Assembly: GCA_964515195.1 (NCBI GenBank)
Contig: CAZETK010000023.1
Coordinates: forward strand, 1 to 49,016
Source: Ga0074139 sp964515195
GTDB lineage: Bacteria > Bdellovibrionota > Bdellovibrionia > Bdellovibrionales > Bdellovibrionaceae
Direction of reading: 5' to 3'
Length of the DNA stretch: 49,016 bases
The translations under genes and the position numbers were made by a program. Under the pieces are notes generated by a model. That model searched no databases. It saw nothing but the letters and a program-made list of their open reading frames with translations, and had not been told where the DNA came from. Numbering within the stretch: position 1 is the stretch's first letter; each line of letters opens with the position of its first letter. Shown here in pieces: positions 42,205 through 49,016 of this stretch.

Positions 42205-43728
42205 ATGGGGGCATTGACACCTGAGCTAGAAAGAGAGCGAGTTCGCATCTTAAAGGCAGCTGAAGACTATGGTCTAGACTGCTTTGAGACGATCTTTGAG
42301 CTCATTTCCTACGATCAAATTAATCAGATCGCGGCTTATGGTGGATTCCCCGTTCGTTATCCGCATTGGAAGTTCGGGATGGAGTACGAGCACTTATCAA
42401 AGTCCTATGAGTACGGCCTTTCTAAAATATATGAAATGGTGATCAACAACGACCCTTGTTATGCCTACCTGATGGAAGGCAATATGATGATGGATCAAAA
42501 GTTGGTCATGGCCCACGTCTACGGCCACTGTGACTTTTTCAAAAATAATATCTGGTTTTCCAAGACAAATCGGAAAATGATGGATCAGATGGCTAACCAT
42601 GCCGTTAGAATTCGCCGTTATATGGATCGCTATGGTCAAGACACTGTGGAAAATTTTATTGATATCTGTCTTAGCTTGGAAAATCTAATTGATCGTTATA
42701 GTCCTTATGTCGAAAAATCCATTGTGGAAAACAGAGTGGAAACCCAGGATCCAAATCCCATGGGGTTATTGCGAGTGGATCGTCCCTATATGCGCGATTA
42801 CATAAATCCACCTGACTTCGTGCTAAATCAGAAAAAGAAGCTCGTAGAAAAACACGCCACCCGCCAAAAGTTTCCGCCCCAACCCGAGCGCGATATTTTG
42901 AACTTTTTTATTCACTTTGCGCCTTTAGAAGAGTGGCAACAGGATGTCTTATCCATTATCCGAGATGAGGCTTATTATTATGCACCACAAGGCATGACCA
43001 AAACCATGAATGAGGGCTGGGCCTCTTACTGGCACTCTAAAATCATGACGGAAAGAATTTTAAGTGATTCAGAGATTATAGATTTTGCAGATCATCATGC
43101 GGGTGTCATGGGTATGGCTCCCGGCGGTTATAATCCTTATAAAGTGGGAATTGAACTCATGCGGGATATCGAGGATCGCTGGAATAAGGGGCGGTTCGGA
43201 CGCGAGTGGGAAGACTGTGATGACATCCGCGAACGTCAGCATTGGGACAGAAAGTTACACCAAGGTCGTGAAAAAATCTTTGAGGTTCGGCGCGTTCATA
43301 ACGATGTCACGTTTTTAGATGAATTTTTAACGGAAGACTTTTGTGTTCGTCATAAGATGTTTGTCTATAAATTTGATAAAAAGACGAATCGCTATATTAT
43401 TGATACTCGGGACTTTAAGGCGATAAAGGCCAAACTTCTTTTTATGATGACGAACTTCGGTCAGCCGATCATTCGCATTGAAGACGCCAATTTTGAAAAT
43501 CGTGGGGAATTGCTCATGACGCATACCCATGAAGGCATTGACATGCAACCCGACTACATGACGGAGACCCTTAAAAATGTTTATAAAATCTGGTCTCGCC
43601 CTGTTAACCTGGTAACCAAAATGGATGACGAGGGTCACATTTATCGTTTTGACGGTCATGAGTTTACACAAAAGAAACTTGAAAGTTCCAGCCCAAAGGA
43701 ATCTGGTGACCAAGCTAAAAAACCGTAA
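42205..43728 (+). CDS. spoVR: SpoVR/YcgB family protein
   Basis: 507 residues, 3 bp after yeaH, with GGAG before the ATG. Characteristic segments are AAYGGFPVRYPHWKFGMEYEHLSKSYEYGLSKIYEMVINNDPCYAYL, MDQKLVMAHVYGHCDFFKNN, QQDVLSIIRDEAYYYAPQGMTKTMNEGWASYWHSKIM and HHAGVMGMAPGGYNPYKVGIELMRDIE. The HVYGH stretch together with NEGWASYWH recalls zincin-like metal sites, but no enzymatic action is established. In Bacillus it is needed for spore cortex formation; in non-spore-formers such as this one it belongs to the stationary-phase PrkA module. Confidence 0.96.
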   Translation: MGALTPELERERVRILKAAEDYGLDCFETIFELISYDQINQIAAYGGFPVRYPHWKFGMEYEHLSKSYEYGLSKIYEMVINNDPCYAYLMEGNMMMDQKLVMAHVYGHCDFFKNNIWFSKTNRKMMDQMANHAVRIRRYMDRYGQDTVENFIDICLSLENLIDRYSPYVEKSIVENRVETQDPNPMGLLRVDRPYMRDYINPPDFVLNQKKKLVEKHATRQKFPPQPERDILNFFIHFAPLEEWQQDVLSIIRDEAYYYAPQGMTKTMNEGWASYWHSKIMTERILSDSEIIDFADHHAGVMGMAPGGYNPYKVGIELMRDIEDRWNKGRFGREWEDCDDIRERQHWDRKLHQGREKIFEVRRVHNDVTFLDEFLTEDFCVRHKMFVYKFDKKTNRYIIDTRDFKAIKAKLLFMMTNFGQPIIRIEDANFENRGELLMTHTHEGIDMQPDYMTETLKNVYKIWSRPVNLVTKMDDEGHIYRFDGHEFTQKKLESSSPKESGDQAKKP

Positions 43729-43742
43729 TAGCTTGTGTTCCT

Positions 43743-44090
43743 ATGGCAGATAAAAAACTTGTTTACTCTACCGATCCTAAGGATCAGCAACAAATTCAGA
43801 ACTCCGAAAAAAAGCCAAGCCATCGACAAGTGGTTGACCTTTCCAAACTCGAGGTCATTTTCAGATTAGAAAAATCTGGACGTGGCGGTAAAACAGTTAC
43901 CGTGTTAGAGCGTCTGCCAAAAAATGAGGTCTGGTTGAAAAGCTTTGCCAAAGAGCTAAAGGCCAAATGCGGAGTAGGGGGCACTCATATAATAGGGCCT
44001 AACTTCGGTGTTATAGAAATTCAAGGTGATAAAAGAGAGCAGCTCAAAAAAATTCTACAGGAAAAAGGAATTCGATTCCGCGGGATGTGA
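43743..44090 (+). CDS. yciH: SUI1/YciH-type translation factor
   Basis: 115 residues, 14 bp behind spoVR. The C-terminal 80 residues match eIF1/SUI1: VIFRLEKSGRGGKTVTVLERLP, FAKELKAKCGVGGTHI and VIEIQGDKREQLKKILQEKGIRF. Archaeal and eukaryotic relatives check start-codon choice on the small ribosomal subunit; bacterial YciH can inhibit initiation at poor sites under stress. Closeness to the PrkA module fits a stress role, but it may have its own promoter. Confidence 0.92.
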   Translation: MADKKLVYSTDPKDQQQIQNSEKKPSHRQVVDLSKLEVIFRLEKSGRGGKTVTVLERLPKNEVWLKSFAKELKAKCGVGGTHIIGPNFGVIEIQGDKREQLKKILQEKGIRFRGM

Positions 44091-44192
44091 TAAATCACAT
44101 CACAGATAGACGCGCCTTGCGAAACTGCTTTAAAAATCCAAGACTGAGCCCATTCATAACTGTCACTGTAGGATAATCTTTGAGGAGGAAAT

Positions 44193-44972
44193 ATGCCCAT
44201 ATTGAAGTCCGCAGCCGGGCTCATCATTTTATTTACTACATTAGCAAGCTTGGCCGCTATCAAAACTGAGACTGTCATTTATAAAGATGGCGACACGGAA
44301 CTAGAAGGATTTATTGCTTACGACACTTCGATTACAAATCCAAAACCAGCCGTTATAATTATTCATGACTGGATGGGCCCCAGTGAATACACCCAGATGC
44401 GTGCACAGCAGTTGGCTGAATTGGGCTACGTTGCCTTCGCCGCCGATATTTATGGAAAGGACCTGCGTCCAAAAAATCAAGAAGAAGCCGCCAAGATTGC
44501 CGGACAATTTCGTGACGGCGATCGTAAGGTTTTGCGAGCCCGTGCTAAAGCCGCCTATGACTATATCTCTCGGCATAAGGAAGTGGCCAAAGGAAATGTT
44601 TCTTCCATGGGATATTGCTTCGGCGGGACAGTCGCATTAGAAATGGCACGGGCAGGCCTTCCGTTGAAGGGTGTTGTTAGTTTTCACGGGGGACTTTCGA
44701 CTCCTAACCCGAAGGATGCGAAAAAAATTAAAAGTAAACTCTTGATTCTTCATGGTGCGATTGATCCCTTTGTGCCGACTGAAGAGATCCAAGGATTTTT
44801 GAAAGAGATGAATGACGCTAAGGTTGATTATCAATTCATAATGTACAGTGGGGCTGTCCACTCTTTTACTCAAAAGAAAGCGGGGAAGGACCTCTCTAAA
44901 GGACAGGCCTATAACGCCGCTGCCGACAAACGCTCCTTTGAAGCGATGAAAACTTTCTTGTCGTCATTATAA
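44193..44972 (+). CDS. Secreted dienelactone hydrolase-family protein
   Basis: 259 residues, with a strong GAGGAGG ribosome-binding site. An N-terminal signal peptide (about residues 1-21, LIILFTTLASLA) points to export. The alpha/beta hydrolase has PAVIIIHDWMGPSEYTQMRAQQLAELGYVAFAADIYG, the nucleophile elbow SMGYCFGGTVAL with Cys142, LILHGAIDPFVPTEEI with the acid, and SGAVHSFTQKKAG with the histidine. Cys-Asp-His is the dienelactone hydrolase triad. Many members act on unrelated esters; the substrate is not evident. Confidence 0.9.
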   Translation: MPILKSAAGLIILFTTLASLAAIKTETVIYKDGDTELEGFIAYDTSITNPKPAVIIIHDWMGPSEYTQMRAQQLAELGYVAFAADIYGKDLRPKNQEEAAKIAGQFRDGDRKVLRARAKAAYDYISRHKEVAKGNVSSMGYCFGGTVALEMARAGLPLKGVVSFHGGLSTPNPKDAKKIKSKLLILHGAIDPFVPTEEIQGFLKEMNDAKVDYQFIMYSGAVHSFTQKKAGKDLSKGQAYNAAADKRSFEAMKTFLSSL

Positions 44973-44976
44973 AGTT

Positions 44977-45351
44977 CTACTTTTTTTCACTTGGACAAAG
45001 GCCGATACGTGGCCCGATTTCAGCCGGAAATTTACGGCAGGTATCGGGTCTTTTTTCATAAATCGTGCAGAGGCGAGAATAAGGATCTAGAAAATAACAA
45101 TCATCATTCGCCCTTTGAGTTAACATAAAGAACTCAGTTCCCTCACGATAAGACTTAATATATCCCATCTTTATTAGCCGTTTAGCTAATTTTTTGATGG
45201 AAGTGTCGGCCTCGTCCTGTGAGGCTATTCCCATGCGTATCAGATCACTTAATTTGACCTCTACGGGCATACGGCAGCAGTGGGCCTTGCAAGAGGCGCA
45301 GAAGGAGGGATCGTACTTTTTCCAAGTTGAGGGGCGATCTTTATCCACCAT
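44977..45351 (-). CDS. YkgJ-family cysteine-cluster protein
   Basis: 124 residues. The metal-binding cysteines follow the YkgJ/UPF0153 pattern: FCASCKAHCCRMPVEV near the N-terminus, then DCYFLDPYSRLCTIYEKRPDTCRKFPAEIGPRIGLC. The family is predicted to chelate zinc or iron; function is unknown. It is convergent to the hydrolase gene, with 4 bp between stops and no visible terminator. Confidence 0.88.
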   Translation of the reverse strand: MVDKDRPSTWKKYDPSFCASCKAHCCRMPVEVKLSDLIRMGIASQDEADTSIKKLAKRLIKMGYIKSYREGTEFFMLTQRANDDCYFLDPYSRLCTIYEKRPDTCRKFPAEIGPRIGLCPSEKK

Positions 45352-45411
45352 GAGTGTTGCAAAAAATAAAATCAGTTAAGTTGAGAATCTATAATTTGAA
45401 TAAAGCATAAA

Positions 45412-45441
45412 AAAAAGGGCTGGTTTATGCCAGCCCTTTTT
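45412..45441 (-). terminator. Intrinsic terminator of the DUF3015 gene
   Basis: On the minus strand, a 12-bp stem (AAAAAGGGCTGG 45412-45423 with CCAGCCCTTTTT 45430-45441) with a 6-nt loop, followed by a run of T residues. It starts 21 bp after the DUF3015 stop. The stem is also symmetric enough to work on the plus strand. It nearly repeats the phaR terminator core AAAAAGGGCTG. Confidence 0.9.
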
Positions 45442-45461
45442 CTACTTTTTAAGTTCAGTAA

Positions 45462-45905
45462 TTAGATACAAAGCTCTTTAGTTTCAGCTTTGATATTGTT
45501 GTAAAGGTCAGCGGCAGTAGCAGCGGGTGCTACTACAGTTTGGTAGTTTTGTTGAATTTGAACACCAAACTCAGAGGCAGAGCAGTTCATAGTTTTTGCC
45601 AATGCAGAAACATATTCACCTTGTCCAGCGGCCAATTCAGACTTCAAAGCTTCAAAGTTAGTCGCAACATAATCAGCGGCTTCTTTGTCATTCATGCCCA
45701 CTTCAAGTTGCTCACAACCAATAGTACCAGTTGTCATACCGAAAGTAGGAGGAACGAAAGCATTAGTTGTTCCACGAGTTGTAGTGGCTGTATAAGTCTT
45801 CTTATCAGTGACTTGCCAACCAAGACCACAACCGTCAAGTTTGTCTTGAGCAGTAGCGGCAAAAGAAAGACCCATAATAGCAGCGATAGCCAAAACTAAT
45901 TTCAT
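45462..45905 (-). CDS. Secreted DUF3015 protein
   Basis: 147 residues with a signal peptide (KLVLAIAAIMGLSFAATAQ). The mature part begins DKLDGCGLGWQVTDKKTYTATTTRGTTNAF and has FGMTTGTIGCEQLEVG, the DUF3015 pattern. Four cysteines (in DGCGLG, IGCEQL, MNCSAS, ELCI) could form two disulfides. A strong AAAAAGGAGTTTTT ribosome-binding site and a good terminator suggest a highly expressed, single-gene transcript. Function of the family is unknown. Confidence 0.88.
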   Translation of the reverse strand: MKLVLAIAAIMGLSFAATAQDKLDGCGLGWQVTDKKTYTATTTRGTTNAFVPPTFGMTTGTIGCEQLEVGMNDKEAADYVATNFEALKSELAAGQGEYVSALAKTMNCSASEFGVQIQQNYQTVVAPAATAADLYNNIKAETKELCI

Positions 45906-45987
45906 AAAAACTCCTTTTTAAATTAGTTAGTTACTCATTAAATATATTAAAGCACTGGTAAGACGATCAAGTGAATGCAAATAATTG

Positions 45988-47907
45988 TCAATTGAAAAAC
46001 CAAGTATAGCTCACACTAGACTCAAAGGAAGTCGTGCCACGTTTTTCAGCATTATCTTTTAACTTGTTGATATTGCGAATCTCTTGATTGCGAGAAATTG
46101 AAAATGATTGATTGAGTTGATATTCATTTTGTCCGTAGCACTTGTTGGAATACATCAAGTCACAAAATGTACGTGTTAAAAGTTGAACTTTATAGTTATG
46201 AATCGGATTAAGCAAAATGCCTAGCTCTAAGCCAGGGAGAATCGAAAAGCCTCTGAAGAGGTCTGGACTAACGTCGGTCGCTGCTAAACCCAGAAAGTAA
46301 AATCGATTGGACTCATTCAGAAAATAGAAACTCAATCCTCCACCTATTTCGCCATGGACTTGATAGAGATCAAAATCATTTTCTTGTTCGAAGCGGCGAT
46401 AGTTAATAAGACCGCGAAATGAAATGGGAGTCTTAAGATCTGTGACCGGAGTAATGGAGGTTGTTCCGATACCACCGATTTCTTCGATCAGCCAACGGTG
46501 TTGGTTCTGAAAATAACGAACTTCGAAGTAGGGGAAATCAATGTGGGCATAGGGCGTGTAGCCTTGATCGTTATTCAAAAGATCATGGTAGGCAGACTTA
46601 ATACGGAGACCCAAAAAGCCACTATCATTTCTGGAACCCGTAGTCGAATAGTGTCCAAGGGTTGTGGAAAAGGAATAGGAATCATGACCCATTTCGGGTC
46701 GGGTTGTTCCCTCAATAATAGGAACTCTTTGCTTTTCTTCTTCAGTCAGAAGGCCCAACTCGGCTCTGCGTGCGCGCATTTTTTCAAGGTCGTCACCATA
46801 ATTTTCCTTAAAAAATTCCGGACGATCGTTTTGAATATAGTCATAATAGGTGATGATAGCCTCAGCCGCAATCCGGCTTACCACTTGTTCTGGTTCGAGT
46901 TCTTTGCTCACTACAGAATGAAAAATCTTGATCTCATCCGGACTTAAAGCCTGATATCGAGAATGAATTCGATTAAACAAAGAAGGACGAAACTTAACCT
47001 CTTGGACGGCTCCATCGACGATGGTTACATATTTAACACTTTCGCCTGGAATCAAGTAGATCGTGTGTTTCAATAAATCCCAATGAGGTCGAATGGCTTC
47101 GATGGCTGCTAAAATTTGGTAGGAGCAGTTTTCATCGAAAAAAAAGTAATCAAAGTAAGAATTAACCTCGAGTTCCCAAATATGATGGATTAGACGAATA
47201 GTTTCTTCGGAAGTGAGGCTAAGCTTATACTCCCATAAATCGCGGCTTTCAAAGTTACTGTATTCTCGTACCTTTACATAATAAGGTTTAGTAGACCACT
47301 GGCCTATATAGCCCCCTGTGGTTCCAAGCCAGACAAAGGCCATTCCATTTTCATCATCCGCTACAACTGCCGCAAAATTTAATCCCACATCTAACAAATC
47401 GGTATTTCGAGACGAATTAATTTTTAAAAATGTATGCCCAAACATTGAAGCGGGATTGTTGGGGTAGGCCGATGAGAACACAATGCTTACTGATTGGGGC
47501 CCATGAAACTGCTCCATGAACCTTTCGAAGACTTCGCACGTGGGGGTTTCAATTGAAAGATTAAACTTTTCTTTCACAAAACGTGTTCGCTCTGGAAACG
47601 AGCAGGGGATCGGCAGCTTTAATTTTCCCACCTTTTTGTCAGAATAGACATCTATCAGGAAGGCTCTAAGCTCCTCTTCTGGCTTATCATAACCATTCGG
47701 GGAAAAGAAAAAACCAGGCCCATCGACCTCACTTCGAAGCAGTCCCCACATATTGGGTCGATAGTGCATAAGTTTATACCATTCAACCGAGTGAGCGACT
47801 TCACGGATTTTTTCATCAGGGACTGAAATATTGGGGGCGATATCAAGAGCAAAGGACCGAAGAGAAATAAGAAGAATGCTAAGCAATGCGCCTTGGAGTT
47901 GTTTCAT
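45988..47907 (-). CDS. DUF4105/Lnb-type protein with a beta-barrel-like C-terminus
   Basis: 639 residues with a signal peptide (LLSILLISLRSFA). The N-terminal half matches DUF4105 (Lnb N-terminal domain): FSSAYPNNPASMFGHTFLKINSS with a conserved His, VVADDENGMAFVWLGTTGGYIGQWSTKPYYVKVREYSNFESRDLWEYKLSLTSEE and YFDYFFFDENCSYQILAAIEA with a conserved Cys near residue 260, a likely Cys/His active pair. The C-terminal half has alternating strands (YSFSTTLGHYSTTGSR, GLRIKSAYHD, FEVRYFQNQHR, FYFLGLAATD) that end in aromatic YTWFFN, as in outer-membrane barrels. Lnb in Bacteroides acylates lipoproteins; the same role here is inference. Confidence 0.83.
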   Translation of the reverse strand: MKQLQGALLSILLISLRSFALDIAPNISVPDEKIREVAHSVEWYKLMHYRPNMWGLLRSEVDGPGFFFSPNGYDKPEEELRAFLIDVYSDKKVGKLKLPIPCSFPERTRFVKEKFNLSIETPTCEVFERFMEQFHGPQSVSIVFSSAYPNNPASMFGHTFLKINSSRNTDLLDVGLNFAAVVADDENGMAFVWLGTTGGYIGQWSTKPYYVKVREYSNFESRDLWEYKLSLTSEETIRLIHHIWELEVNSYFDYFFFDENCSYQILAAIEAIRPHWDLLKHTIYLIPGESVKYVTIVDGAVQEVKFRPSLFNRIHSRYQALSPDEIKIFHSVVSKELEPEQVVSRIAAEAIITYYDYIQNDRPEFFKENYGDDLEKMRARRAELGLLTEEEKQRVPIIEGTTRPEMGHDSYSFSTTLGHYSTTGSRNDSGFLGLRIKSAYHDLLNNDQGYTPYAHIDFPYFEVRYFQNQHRWLIEEIGGIGTTSITPVTDLKTPISFRGLINYRRFEQENDFDLYQVHGEIGGGLSFYFLNESNRFYFLGLAATDVSPDLFRGFSILPGLELGILLNPIHNYKVQLLTRTFCDLMYSNKCYGQNEYQLNQSFSISRNQEIRNINKLKDNAEKRGTTSFESSVSYTWFFN

Positions 47908-47927
47908 ATTTATGATCTGTTCAATTT

Positions 47928-48779
47928 ATGAAGGTTTTAACGGCTGTTACAAGTAGTTTTTTAGCTTTATTCATTTGCGGCTGTTCAGGGCTTTTTTATT
48001 ATCCAGACTCTAATATGTATTATGATCCAAACAAGCTAGCGATAAAGCCCAGCCAACATGAGCTGACGGATCGTAAAGGCCGCAAGATCGTAGGTTGGTA
48101 TTTTCAGAATAAGTCCAAGCGGCCCACTAGGGCCAAAATTCTTTTTTTCCATGGCAATGCTCAAAACATTTCATCTCATTTTGTCAGCTTGTATTGGATT
48201 TTAGAAAACGACTATGACTTCTTTATTTTTGATTATCCTGGATACGGTGGTAGCGAGGGCGAACCCGATCGCGACAGTGTGGTTGAATCCAGTTACACAG
48301 CACTCAAGTGGTTGCACGAGCAAAAGCCTCATGTTCCCATTGCCGTTTTTGGCCAAAGCCTGGGGGGTAATATCTCTCTCTATACCGTGGCTCGCTATCA
48401 GAAAGAGCTGCCAGTATGCCAAGTGACTGTGGACAGTACATTTCTTTCCTACCGCAAGGTGGCTCAGTCAGTTATGGCGTCCAATAAGGTTACTTGGTTG
48501 TTTCAGTGGGTGCCGTACTTAACTCTTACAAATTATAAATCCGCCAGCGAAAACATCGATAAAATTTCACCCACACCCCTTATTGTTATTCATGGGAATA
48601 AAGACCGTCATGTTAGTTTCGAAAATGGTGAACAGGTTTTCAAAGCAGCCTTAGAGCCTAAAGAGTTTTGGCCTCTACCTCAGGGGCAACACATAGATAG
48701 TTTTACTGGCCCCCATAAAGAAGAGATGCAGAAAAAATATCTTCAAGCTCTTGCCCGCGACTGCCAAACACACATTTAG
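47928..48779 (+). CDS. Alpha/beta-hydrolase lipoprotein
   Basis: 283 residues. The lipobox FICGCSG makes it a predicted lipoprotein. The hydrolase has ILFFHGNAQNISSH with the oxyanion strand, DFFIFDYPGYGGSEGEP, the nucleophile elbow AVFGQSLGGNISL (Ser144), PLIVIHGNKDRHVSF with the acid and PQGQHIDSF with the histidine. It resembles the BAAT/Bem46-like group. Only 20 bp separate its ATG from the divergent DUF4105 gene start. Confidence 0.9.
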   Translation: MKVLTAVTSSFLALFICGCSGLFYYPDSNMYYDPNKLAIKPSQHELTDRKGRKIVGWYFQNKSKRPTRAKILFFHGNAQNISSHFVSLYWILENDYDFFIFDYPGYGGSEGEPDRDSVVESSYTALKWLHEQKPHVPIAVFGQSLGGNISLYTVARYQKELPVCQVTVDSTFLSYRKVAQSVMASNKVTWLFQWVPYLTLTNYKSASENIDKISPTPLIVIHGNKDRHVSFENGEQVFKAALEPKEFWPLPQGQHIDSFTGPHKEEMQKKYLQALARDCQTHI

Positions 48780-48848
48780 ACTATAATCTAGGATAAAAAC
48801 CAAATATTTTGACTTATAGTAGAGGTCAACCTTCGAGAGGGGCCAAGC

Positions 48849-49016
48849 ATGAAGAGGTGTCTACTGCTTTTGCTGTCATTAACTATCGGATGTGAAACCC
48901 TAAATAGCCGGAGACCTTCATCAGAGACATTGGACAAGCATATAGAACGAGTCGACTTTGTACCATTGAATTTAAAGCTGCTCTAGAGCGGGGACAACTA
49001 AAGGCCTGTGTTTTGT
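48849..49016 (+). CDS. Short lipoprotein at the right edge, possibly frameshifted
   Basis: The frame from ATG 48849 codes for 45 residues (MKRCLLLLLSLTIGCETLNS, then SSETLDKHIERVDFVPLNLKLL) and stops at TAG 48984-48986. Upstream is GAGAGGGG. The lipobox LTIGC gives a predicted lipoprotein. From about 48955 a second frame reads TIEFKAALERGQLKACVL without a stop to the end of the window and looks more like a real protein than the first frame's tail. A one-base deletion at about 48945-48958 would explain this. The gene continues beyond the window if so. Confidence 0.55.

Noticed and set aside
1..49016. tRNA genes, rRNA genes or phage and transposase genes
   Set aside because: No T-arm GTTCRANNC with a matching cloverleaf was seen in the gaps, and none of the proteins resembles an integrase, transposase or phage structural protein.

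Overview
The window reads as one contiguous chromosomal segment of a Gram-negative bacterium. It carries a Tol-Pal operon, at least eight predicted lipoproteins with clear lipoboxes, LpoB, a MepA-type murein endopeptidase and a DUF4105 outer-membrane-type protein. The gene mix (PhaR, the PrkA/YeaH/SpoVR trio, many lipoproteins, DUF3015) suggests Bdellovibrionota or a related former deltaproteobacterial lineage. That placement is inference from gene content. Genes are tightly packed, often with ATGA overlaps. I found no tRNA, rRNA, CRISPR array, transposase or phage gene. TGA is a normal stop here: sufC, sufD and tolR end with it.

Layout. 1-4075 (minus): a Tol-Pal operon, led by a degenerate GDPD-like membrane protein, then tolQ, tolR, tolA/tonB and tolB (cut by the left edge). 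4180-9768 (plus): an Fe-S assembly operon, rrf2-sufB-sufC-sufD-sufS-nfu. 9755-14341 (minus): a membrane-anchored protein, an HExxH lipoprotein and a repeat-rich Tyr/Cys/Arg protein, with a 66-bp TA-bounded inverted-repeat element between the last two. 14544-21796 (plus): an SDR/SRPBCC fusion, a probable 6S RNA, xseA, xseB, an ispA interrupted by an in-frame TGA, tlyA, a patatin-like lipoprotein without its nucleophile, and an aminopeptidase P. 22009-27481: a MepA-like lipoprotein, a RarD transporter, a HAD phosphatase, a GNAT-like protein and glpD.

27553-32997: mreB, followed by a sigma-like factor, an anti-sigma-like membrane protein with a DUF4349-like domain, a membrane histidine kinase and a small membrane protein, then a short RadC-type protein on the other strand. 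33122-38863: lpoB, its COG3014-like TPR partner, phaR (minus), a small membrane protein, a TPR lipoprotein and a LolB-like lipoprotein. 39026-44090: prkA, yeaH (DUF444), spoVR and a SUI1/YciH factor. 44193-49016: a secreted dienelactone hydrolase, a YkgJ cysteine-cluster protein, a DUF3015 protein, a DUF4105/Lnb-like protein, an alpha/beta-hydrolase lipoprotein and a possibly frameshifted lipoprotein at the right edge.

The common theme is cell-envelope maintenance: Tol-Pal, MreB, LpoB, murein endopeptidase, lipoproteins and an envelope-type sigma/anti-sigma/kinase module. Alongside it are housekeeping operons for Fe-S clusters, exonuclease VII/isoprenoids and the PrkA stress/stationary-phase module. 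The most notable points are the interrupted ispA, the 6S-like RNA fold, the 12344-14341 repeat protein, the sigma/anti-sigma/kinase cluster behind mreB, and two apparent pseudoenzymes (patatin-like and GDPD-like).
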